Source: Streptomyces griseoloalbus
Lineage (GTDB): Bacteria > Actinomycetota > Actinomycetes > Streptomycetales > Streptomycetaceae
Length of the DNA: 64,000 bases
Assembly (NCBI GenBank): GCA_014650015.1
Contig: BMUD01000014.1
Span: forward strand, 1 to 64,000
Reading direction: 5' to 3'
Below the pieces are notes generated by a model. The model ran no database searches. It was given only the letters and a program-made list of their open reading frames with translations, and was not told where the DNA came from. A program made the position numbers and the translations under genes. Shown piece by piece: positions 34,332 through 40,996 of the stretch; position 1 is the first letter of the stretch, and each line of letters begins with the position of its first letter.

Positions 34332-35948
34332 ATGTTCCGCAGCGAGTACGCAGACGTCGAGCCCGTCGAACTTCCCATCCACGACGCGGTGCTCGGCCGG
34401 GCCGCCGAGTTCGGCGGCACCCCGGCACTGATCGACGGCACCGACGGCACCACTCTCACGTACGAGCAGGTCGACCGGTTCCACCGGCGTGTCGCCGCCG
34501 GTCTCGCCGAGGCGGGCGTGCGCAAGGGGGACGTGCTCGCCCTGCACAGCCCCAACACGATCGCCTTCCCGACCGCCTTCTACGCGGCCACCCGCGCGGG
34601 GGCCTCCGTGACCACCGTGCACCCGCTGGCGACCGCCGAGGAGTTCGGCAAGCAGCTGAAGGACTGCGCGGCCCGCTGGATCGTCACCGTCTCGCCGTTG
34701 CTGGACACCGCGCGCCGGGCCGCCGAACTGGCCGGCGGGGTCGAGGAGATCCTCGTCTGCGACAGCGCGCCCGGACACCGCTCCCTGATCGACATGCTGG
34801 CCTCCGCGGCCCCCGAGCCGGTGGTCGACATCGATCCGGTCGAGGACGTCGCCGCCCTGCCGTACTCCTCGGGCACCACCGGCACCCCCAAGGGCGTGAT
34901 GCTCACCCACCGGCAGATCGCCACCAACCTCGACCAGCTCCGGCCACTGATCACCGCGGGCCCGGGCGACCGGATCCTCGCCGTGCTGCCCTTCTTCCAC
35001 ATCTACGGTCTTACGGCGCTGATGAACGCCCCCCTGCGGCAGGGCGCCACCGTCGTCGTCCTGCCCCGCTTCGACCTGGAGACGTTCCTCGCGGCCATCC
35101 AGAACCACCGCATCACCGGCCTGTACGTGGCCCCGCCCATCGTCCTGGCGCTCGCCAAGCACCCGCTGGTCGCCCGCTACGACCTGAGCTCCCTGAAGTA
35201 CATCGTCAGCGCCGCCGCGCCCCTGGACGCGCACCTCGCCGCCGCCTGCTCACGGCGGCTCGGGCTGCCGCCCGTCGGCCAGGCGTACGGCATGACGGAA
35301 CTCTCGCCCGGCACCCACGTCGTCCCCCTGGACGCGATGCGTCAGGCGCCTCCCGGCACCGTCGGCAAGCTCATCGCCGGCACGCAGATGCGCATCGTCT
35401 CCCTGGACGACCCCGGCAGGGACCTCGGCCCCGGCGAGTCCGGCGAGATCCTCATCCGCGGCCCCCAGGTGATGAAGGGCTACCTCGGGCGCCCCGACGC
35501 CACCGCCGCGATGATCGACGCGGACGGCTGGCTGCACACCGGGGACGTCGGGTACGTCGACGGTGGAGGCACCTCCCGCTCGAGCGAAGCCGAGCGTGGG
35601 GGAGGCTGGCTCTTCGTCGTCGACCGCGTCAAGGAACTGATCAAGTACAAGGGCTTCCAGGTCGCCCCCGCCGAACTCGAGGCGCTGCTCCTCACCCACC
35701 CCGGCATCGCGGACGCCGCCGTCATCGGCGTCTACGACGAGGACGGCAACGAGGTCCCGCACGCCTGCGTCGTCCGCGTGCCGTCCGCCCCGGAGCTCTC
35801 CGAGGGCGAGGTCATGATGTACGTCGCCGAACGCGTCGCCCCCTACAAGAGGGTCCGGCACGTCACCTTCATCGACGGCGTCCCGCGCGCCGCCTCCGGA
35901 AAGATCCTGCGCCGTGAACTGCGCGCGGCGCACCAGGAGCCCTCGTGA
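34332..35948 (+). CDS. 4-coumarate/cinnamate-CoA ligase-type acyl-CoA synthetase with a repeat-derived insertion
   Basis: This 538-residue ANL-superfamily ligase activates a carboxylic acid to its CoA thioester through an adenylate. Box I is YSSGTTGTPKGVML and box II GEILIRGPQVMKGYL. Motif A7 is HTGDVGYVD and A8 VDRVKELIKYKGFQV, with the catalytic Lys in ASGKILRREL. I recall that the S. coelicolor enzyme in this context (SCO4383) acts on cinnamate and 4-coumarate in vitro. Residues 411-425 are a Gly/Ser/Glu-rich insertion encoded by a palindromic repeat, placed in the beta-hairpin between A7 and A8. GGAGGAACC precedes the ATG. Confidence 0.9.
   Translation: MFRSEYADVEPVELPIHDAVLGRAAEFGGTPALIDGTDGTTLTYEQVDRFHRRVAAGLAEAGVRKGDVLALHSPNTIAFPTAFYAATRAGASVTTVHPLATAEEFGKQLKDCAARWIVTVSPLLDTARRAAELAGGVEEILVCDSAPGHRSLIDMLASAAPEPVVDIDPVEDVAALPYSSGTTGTPKGVMLTHRQIATNLDQLRPLITAGPGDRILAVLPFFHIYGLTALMNAPLRQGATVVVLPRFDLETFLAAIQNHRITGLYVAPPIVLALAKHPLVARYDLSSLKYIVSAAAPLDAHLAAACSRRLGLPPVGQAYGMTELSPGTHVVPLDAMRQAPPGTVGKLIAGTQMRIVSLDDPGRDLGPGESGEILIRGPQVMKGYLGRPDATAAMIDADGWLHTGDVGYVDGGGTSRSSEAERGGGWLFVVDRVKELIKYKGFQVAPAELEALLLTHPGIADAAVIGVYDEDGNEVPHACVVRVPSAPELSEGEVMMYVAERVAPYKRVRHVTFIDGVPRAASGKILRRELRAAHQEPS
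35562..35606. repeat. In-frame palindromic repeat element inside the CoA ligase gene
   Basis: A 45-bp segment contains the imperfect inverted repeat CTCCCGCTCG-agcgaagc-CGAGCGTGGGGGAG flanked by GGAGG and CCTCC blocks. I recognise this as a dispersed intergenic palindrome common in Streptomyces genomes. Here it is a multiple of three and open in frame, adding 15 residues (GGGTSRSSEAERGGG) to the protein. Confidence 0.75.
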
Positions 35949-36679
35949 CCCTGATCGGCCGCACCCGCGCGCGGGGCGTCGAGACGCTCACCCTCGACGC
36001 CCCGCACCACCGCAACGCCCTGTCCGCCGCCCTCGTCGGCGAACTGGCCGACGCGCTGACCGACGCCGGCGAGGACACCGGCGTCCGCGCGGTGCTCCTC
36101 ACCCACACCGGCACCACCTTCAGCGCCGGCGCCGACCTGCGCGACCCGCCCGCACCGCACGCCCTGGTCGGGCTGCTCCGGCAACTCGTCGAGCTGCCCA
36201 AGCCGGTCGTCGCGCGGATCACCGGGCACGTTCGCGCGGGCGGCATCGGGCTGGTCGCCGCCTGTGACATCGCCGTCGCCTCCCACGCGGCGACCTTCGC
36301 CTTCACCGAGGTGCGCATCGGTGTCGCGCCGGCCGTCATCTCCCTGCCGCTGCTGCCGCGCACCGATCCGCGCGCGCTGGCCCGCTACTACCTCACCGGC
36401 GAACGCCTCGACACCGCGGAAGCCGCCCGCATCGGCCTGCTCACGGCGGCCGGCGACGACGTGGACGAGGTCCTCGCGCCCGTCCTCGACGGCCTGCGCA
36501 GAGCCGCGCCCGAAGCCCTGGCCGAGACGAAACGGCTGCTCACGGCTAGGGTGCTGGAAACCTTCGACCGGGACGCGGCCGACCTGACCGCGCTCTCGGC
36601 GCGCCTGTTCGCCTCCGCGCACGCGCGCGAGGGAATGACGGCCTTCCTCGAACGACGGGATCCGCGATGGGTGGTGTGA
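35945..36679 (+). CDS. Enoyl-CoA hydratase/isomerase family protein
   Basis: This 244-residue crotonase-fold protein has oxyanion-hole segments NALSAALVGELADAL and TFSAGADLRDPP. The loop GHVRAGGIGLVAACDIAVAS follows, with EVRIGVAPAVISLPLL at the second active-site position. The usual catalytic Glu in the GGG-loop region is not obvious, so isomerase or hydratase activity is both possible. It would hydrate the enoyl-CoA made by the dehydrogenase at 33147. The GTG start overlaps the ligase stop (GTGA), and its own end overlaps the TetR gene by 13 bases. Confidence 0.88.
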   Translation: MTLIGRTRARGVETLTLDAPHHRNALSAALVGELADALTDAGEDTGVRAVLLTHTGTTFSAGADLRDPPAPHALVGLLRQLVELPKPVVARITGHVRAGGIGLVAACDIAVASHAATFAFTEVRIGVAPAVISLPLLPRTDPRALARYYLTGERLDTAEAARIGLLTAAGDDVDEVLAPVLDGLRRAAPEALAETKRLLTARVLETFDRDAADLTALSARLFASAHAREGMTAFLERRDPRWVV

Positions 36680-37281
36680 GCACGGCCGACCGTGCCGAGC
36701 GGGTGCCCAAGCAGGACCGCAGCCGGGCCACCCGGCGGCGGCTCCTGGAAGCCGCCGTGGCCTGCCTCGCCGAACACGGCTGGGCCGGATCCACGGTCTC
36801 CGTGGTCGCCGAACGCGCCGGCGTCTCCCGGGGCGCCGCCCAGCACCACTTCCCGACCCGCGAGGACCTGTTCACGGCCGCCGTCGAGTACGTCGCCGAG
36901 GAACGCTCCACCGCCCTGCGCGCCCTCTTCCCCGAGGGCGCCGGGGCCGACGACCGCCGCGCGGTGATCGCGGCACTGGTCGACCTCTACACCGGCCCCC
37001 TCTTCCGCGCGGCCCTCCACCTGTGGGTGGCCGCCTCCAACGAGGAGCAGCTGCGCCCGCGCGTGACCGAGCTGGAGTCACGCGTCGGCCGCGAGACCCA
37101 CCGCATCGCCGTCGACCTCCTCGGCGCCGACGAGTCCCGCCCCGGCGTCCGCGAGACCGTCCAGGGCCTCCTCGACATGGCCCGCGGCCTGGGCCTGGCC
37201 AACCTCCTCACCGACGACGCGACGCGCCGCGACCGGGTCGTGCGGCAGTGGGCGGCACTGCTGGACGAGGCGCTGGGCTGA
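36667..37281 (+). CDS. TetR family regulator, probable autoregulator of the acyl-CoA operon
   Basis: This 204-residue TetR protein has N-terminal HTH RRRLLEAAVACLAEHG, then VSVVAERAGVSRGAAQHHFP (recognition helix) and a C-terminal ligand domain. It is the last gene of the operon and overlaps the hydratase end. A GTG at 36676 is an alternative start giving a GTGA overlap. Distal placement suggests that it senses a pathway acyl-CoA and feeds back on the GCAAGC-type palindromes at 27028-27044, but this is inference. Confidence 0.88.
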   Translation: MGGVSTADRAERVPKQDRSRATRRRLLEAAVACLAEHGWAGSTVSVVAERAGVSRGAAQHHFPTREDLFTAAVEYVAEERSTALRALFPEGAGADDRRAVIAALVDLYTGPLFRAALHLWVAASNEEQLRPRVTELESRVGRETHRIAVDLLGADESRPGVRETVQGLLDMARGLGLANLLTDDATRRDRVVRQWAALLDEALG

Positions 37282-37318
37282 GAGGGTCGCCCCCCGGGGT
37301 CGGTACCCGGGCCACCCC

Positions 37319-37358
37319 CTACCGGGGTATCACTCCCGACGTGGCTCCCCGGCGTGAC
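37319..37358 (+). promoter_or_regulatory. Promoter P1 of the local two-component regulon
   Basis: CTACCGGGGTAT (37319-37330) is a diverged copy of the CTACCGCGGTAG palindrome. Its centre lies 28.5 bp before the hexamer CGTGAC (37353-37358), the same spacing as at 40072 and 43674. It lies about 200 bp upstream of the histidine kinase gene. This spacing points to an activator or repressor site overlapping the -35 region. Confidence 0.6.
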
Positions 37359-37560
37359 GCCCCACCCCCCACCGCCTTCCTACCCTCCTCCCCGTCACCA
37401 CGGACACGACGGAGGGAGACGGACGGATGCGCCGCTTCCGGCAGCCGCCGACCACCGCCGCTGTGCTGAACCGGCCCTGTTCCCCGGCGGCTTGCTCGCA
37501 CAGTCGCCCCGACCGCCGGGCGTCTCCTGACGCCGTCCCGCCACCCATAGGCTGGTGCCC

Positions 37561-38793
37561 ATGACCTCAGTGGAGGAGGAACGCCCGCGCGCCCTGCTCG
37601 CGGGGGCTTCGCGGCGGTGGGTGCGACTGCTGCCGTGGGGCGTGGCGTTCGTGCTGTGTGTCGCGCTGCTGCCCACCACCATCCAGGTGCTCAGCGCCGA
37701 CTACGGCCTGAACGGCGGCATCGCGAGCGCGCTGGCCGTCGCGCAGGCGGCACCGCTGCTGCTCGCCGTCGTCCGCCCGCTGCGGGCCTGGTACGTGATC
37801 TTCACCGCGGACGTGGCGGGGGCGCTCGCCCTGCTCACCGTCGACTTCGAGGAGCGGCTGCTGTGGCCGTTCCCGCCGATGGAGATCGTCGGGTACGTCG
37901 GCCTCTGCCTCGCCCTCGCCGGGCGCGAGCGACGCCGGACGCTGCTGCTGGTGTGGCTGGCGACGGCGGGCGCGAACATCGGCCTGGGGTTTGCCGCGCC
38001 CTACGGCACCAGCGCCAAGAGCGTCCTGCTCACCATGCTCAGCGGCGTCGCACTCCTGCTGGGCGGTGCGCTCCGCGAGCGGTACGAGGTGCAGCGCAGG
38101 CTGGCCGAGCAGGAGACGATCAGCGAGGCCGAGCGCGAACGGCGGACGCTGCTGGAGGAACGCGCCCGTATCGCACGCGAGTTGCACGACGTGGTGGCGC
38201 ACCACATGTCCGTCATCACGGTGCAGGCGGACACCGCGGCGTACCGTCTCGACGGGCTGCCGCCGGACGTGCGGGAGGAGTTCACCTCCATCGCGGCGAC
38301 CGCGCGCGAGTCGCTCGGCGAGATGCGACGGCTCCTCGGCGTGCTGCGGAACGAGGAGGCGCACGGCGAGCTCGCGCCGCAGCCGGGCCTGACGCGGATC
38401 GGACAGATGGTGGAGGCGACGATGAGGGCGGGCGTGCCGGTGGAGTTCACCCCCTGCGACACCGACGTGCCCGAGGCGGTGGGCCTCTCCGCGTACCGCA
38501 TCGTCCAGGAGGCCCTGGCGAACGTCGTCCGGCACGCACCGGGTGCTCCGACGCGGGTGTCGGTGACGGCGTCCGTTGCGCAGGACGGCGCGCGGCTCAC
38601 CGTCCTCGTCGTCAACGGGCCGCCGCCCGAGCCGCCCGGCGCGCCGCTAGAGGAGGGCGGCACCGGGCACGGCCTCGTCGGCATGCGCGAGCGGGTGCGG
38701 CTCGCCGGCGGCAGCCTCGACGCGGGGCCGCTGCCGGACGGCGGCTTCCGGGTGGCCGCCCAACTACCCCTGCCAGGAGAGGACTTCACGTGA
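37561..38793 (+). CDS. Sensor histidine kinase (HisKA_3/DesK-like)
   Basis: This membrane kinase of about 410 residues has four or five predicted membrane helices within residues 24-170. A coiled-coil linker follows (EQETISEAERERRTLLEERA). The dimerisation/phosphoacceptor box is RIARELHDVVAHHMSVI with His209, and the HATPase domain has YRIVQEALANVVRHA and GHGLVGMRERVRLAGG. No large extracytoplasmic domain is present, so it probably senses something in or at the membrane, as in cell-envelope stress systems. The ATG at 37561 sits seven bases after TAGGCT, so a leaderless start is possible. It is coupled to the response regulator gene by GTGA. Confidence 0.92.
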   Translation: MTSVEEERPRALLAGASRRWVRLLPWGVAFVLCVALLPTTIQVLSADYGLNGGIASALAVAQAAPLLLAVVRPLRAWYVIFTADVAGALALLTVDFEERLLWPFPPMEIVGYVGLCLALAGRERRRTLLLVWLATAGANIGLGFAAPYGTSAKSVLLTMLSGVALLLGGALRERYEVQRRLAEQETISEAERERRTLLEERARIARELHDVVAHHMSVITVQADTAAYRLDGLPPDVREEFTSIAATARESLGEMRRLLGVLRNEEAHGELAPQPGLTRIGQMVEATMRAGVPVEFTPCDTDVPEAVGLSAYRIVQEALANVVRHAPGAPTRVSVTASVAQDGARLTVLVVNGPPPEPPGAPLEEGGTGHGLVGMRERVRLAGGSLDAGPLPDGGFRVAAQLPLPGEDFT

Positions 38794-39464
38794 CGACGCG
38801 CGTCATCATCGTCGACGACCAGGCCATGGTGCGAGCCGGCTTCGCCGCGCTGCTGTCCGCCCAGAGCGACATCGACGTGGTGGGCGAGGCCCCCGACGGT
38901 GCGCAGGGCGTCGAGCTGAGCCGGCGCACCCATCCCGACGTCGTGCTGATGGACGTCCGCATGCCCGAGATGGACGGCCTCGAGGCCGCCCGCCGCATCC
39001 TGGCGCCCCCGCCGGGCGTGACCCACCGGCCACGCGTGCTGATGCTCACCACGTTCGACGTCGACGACTACGTCTACGAGGCGCTGCGGGCGGGCGCGAG
39101 CGGCTTCCTGCTGAAGGACGCGCCGCCGGCCGACCTCATCGCGGCGGTACGCGTCGTGGCCTCGGGCGACGCGCTGCTCGCCCCCTCCGTGACGCGCCGC
39201 CTCATCGCGGACTTCGCCCGGCAACGTCCCGCCAGCCGAGGCAAGCCCGCGCTGCGGCTCAAGGCCCTGACACAACGCGAGAGCGAGGTCCTCACCCTGG
39301 TGGCCCGCGGCCGGTCCAACGCGGAGATCGCGGCGACGCTGGTGCTGGCCGAGCAGACGGTGAAGACGCACGTGAGCCGCGTCCTCACCAAGCTCGACCT
39401 GCGCGACCGCGCCCAAGCGGTGGTCTTCGCGTACGAATCGGGGCTGGTGACCCCGGGCGAGTAG
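38790..39464 (+). CDS. NarL/LuxR-family response regulator
   Basis: This 224-residue response regulator has an N-terminal receiver with the acidic pair in VIIVDDQAMVR, phospho-acceptor Asp55 in VVLMDVRMPEMDG and Lys in GFLLKDAPP. The C-terminal LuxR HTH is LTQRESEVLTLVARGRSNAE followed by TVKTHVSRVLTKLDLRDR. The GTG start overlaps the kinase stop, behind AGGAGAGG. It is the obvious candidate to bind the three CTACCGCGGTAG-type sites at 37319, 40072 and 43674. NarL-family dimers favour short palindromes of this kind. Confidence 0.93.
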   Translation: MTTRVIIVDDQAMVRAGFAALLSAQSDIDVVGEAPDGAQGVELSRRTHPDVVLMDVRMPEMDGLEAARRILAPPPGVTHRPRVLMLTTFDVDDYVYEALRAGASGFLLKDAPPADLIAAVRVVASGDALLAPSVTRRLIADFARQRPASRGKPALRLKALTQRESEVLTLVARGRSNAEIAATLVLAEQTVKTHVSRVLTKLDLRDRAQAVVFAYESGLVTPGE

Positions 39465-39469
39465 GACGG

Positions 39470-39535
39470 CCCCCCGGGGCCGCGCCCCGGACCCCGGGTA
39501 CGTCGCCGGCGGAGGCGAAGGGGCCTGCGGCCCCT
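39470..39535 (+). terminator. Tandem terminator stems after the response regulator
   Basis: GGCCCC-cc-GGGGCC near 39470-39483 and AGGGGCC-tgc-GGCCCCT (39519-39535) are perfect GC stems starting within 6 bp of the stop codon. They should end the two-component transcript. Confidence 0.65.
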
Positions 39536-39556
39536 GCTGCTCGCACGGTGCTCGGT

Positions 39557-39728
39557 GCCGGCCGTGTCCCTGAGCCGCGTCGGGTGAGTTGTGGCTCGCG
39601 TCGGGCGGGTCGGGGTGTCGTCGGGGGCGGTTCGCTCCATGGCCGGCCGTGTCCCTGAGCCGCGTCGGGTGAGTTGTGGTCTCGTGCCGGGCGGGTTGGG
39701 GTGTCGTCGGGGGCGTCTCGCTCCACGG
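39557..39728. repeat. 85-bp tandem duplication, partly repeated near 43.6 kb
   Basis: Two copies of an 85-bp unit start with GCCGGCCGTGTCCCTGAGCC at 39557 and 39642. The second copy's tail and the following sequence (to about 39760) recur with few changes at about 43565-43625, upstream of the MFS gene. The whole 713-bp spacer 39465-40177 holds no gene. From 39740 to 39930 it is Pro-codon-like low-complexity DNA. Confidence 0.75.
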
Positions 39729-40071
39729 TCCCGGACGGCGCAGGCGGCCCTCCACCCGGCAAAGCGGCTCCCTCGCCGGGGCTGTGTTCCGTCCGTCGGG
39801 CCCTGGCCCCTGTCCGTCGGGCCCCGGCCCCGTCCTTCGGCCCCCGTCCCCGTCCCGCCGGCCCCGTCCTTCGGACCCCGGCCCTCGCCCCCCGCCACCC
39901 GTCCCTCGCCCCCGTCACCCGGGCACAGGGCGGCAACGGTGTGGAGCCCCCCGCATGCCGCGCCGGCGGCAGCCGGCCGGCCCGCCCACCGGCGCAGGCC
40001 GGGGCTTCGCCCCCAGGCCCCGGGCGGTGGCCCCCGGCGGAGGGCAGGGCCTGGCCCTCCTCCACCACCCC

Positions 40072-40111
40072 CTACCGCGGTAGCACCTCCACATGGGCTC
40101 CCGGGTATGAC
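40072..40111 (+). promoter_or_regulatory. Promoter P2 of the local two-component regulon (ABC operon)
   Basis: The perfect 12-bp palindrome CTACCGCGGTAG (40072-40083) is centred 28.5 bp before TATGAC (40106-40111). The intervening sequence GGCTCCCGGG is shared with P3. It lies 67 bp upstream of the ABC ATPase ATG. Confidence 0.7.
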
Positions 40112-40177
40112 GCCCGGCGCGCAGCCGCCCCCGCACTCTCCACCCATCGGTACGAGGAGCTCGCGAGAGGGCGGAAC

Positions 40178-40996
40178 ATGAGGCTACGCAGCGGCAAGCG
40201 GCAGAAGGCGGACGACCGACCGGAGGCTCCGGCCACCACACCCGGTCCCGCCGTCGAACTGCGCGGTGTCCGGCGGCAGTACGGCCGGGGCGCGGGCACC
40301 GTGCACGCGCTCGCGGGCGTCGACCTCGCCCTCCCGCGCGGCACGTTCACCGCCGTCATGGGCCCGTCCGGGTCCGGCAAGTCCACCTTCCTGCAGTGCG
40401 CCGCCGGGCTCGACCGGCCGTCGGCGGGATCCGTGCGCCTCGGCGGTACGGAGATCACCGGGATGAGCGAGAACCATCTCACCGAACTCCGCCGCAGCCG
40501 CCTCGGCTTCGTCTTCCAGGCGTTCAACCTGCTGCCGTCGCTGACCGTGGAGCAGAACGTCCTGCTGCCCCTGCGTCTCGCCGGGCAGCGCCAGGACCGC
40601 GGCCGGGCTGCCGCCGTGCTCGCGCGGGTCGGGCTCGCCGACAAGGCGCGGCGCCGGCCCGGCGAGCTCTCCGGCGGCCAGCAGCAGCGGGTGGCCGTCG
40701 CCCGCGCCCTGGTCACCAGCCCCGACGTGATCTTCGCCGACGAGCCCACCGGAGCCCTCGACACCAACACCGCCGCAGAGATCCTCGGCCTGCTCCGGCA
40801 CGCGGTGGACACCCTCGGCGCCACCGTCGTCATGGTCACCCACGACCCGGCCGCGGCCGCCTGGGCCGACCGCGTGCTGTTCCTCGCCGACGGCGCCTTC
40901 GCCGGCGGCCTGGAGCGCGGCTCGGCGGAGCGGATCGCGGCGCGGATGGCGACGCTCGCCGGCCGCACGGGCGTGATGGCGGGGGTCGCGGCATGA
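40178..40996 (+). CDS. MacB/LolD-type ABC transporter ATP-binding protein
   Basis: This 272-residue ATPase has an N-terminal basic extension of about 30 residues. Walker A is MGPSGSGKSTFLQC, the Q-loop FVFQAFNLLPSLT, the signature LSGGQQQRVAVARAL and Walker B VIFADEPTGALD, with switch His in VMVTHDP. It belongs to the FtsE/MacB/BceA class that powers mechanotransmission-type FtsX permeases in antimicrobial peptide or lipid handling. The ATG at 40178 follows GAGAGGGCGG. It overlaps the permease gene by ATGA. Confidence 0.93.
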   Translation: MRLRSGKRQKADDRPEAPATTPGPAVELRGVRRQYGRGAGTVHALAGVDLALPRGTFTAVMGPSGSGKSTFLQCAAGLDRPSAGSVRLGGTEITGMSENHLTELRRSRLGFVFQAFNLLPSLTVEQNVLLPLRLAGQRQDRGRAAAVLARVGLADKARRRPGELSGGQQQRVAVARALVTSPDVIFADEPTGALDTNTAAEILGLLRHAVDTLGATVVMVTHDPAAAAWADRVLFLADGAFAGGLERGSAERIAARMATLAGRTGVMAGVAA

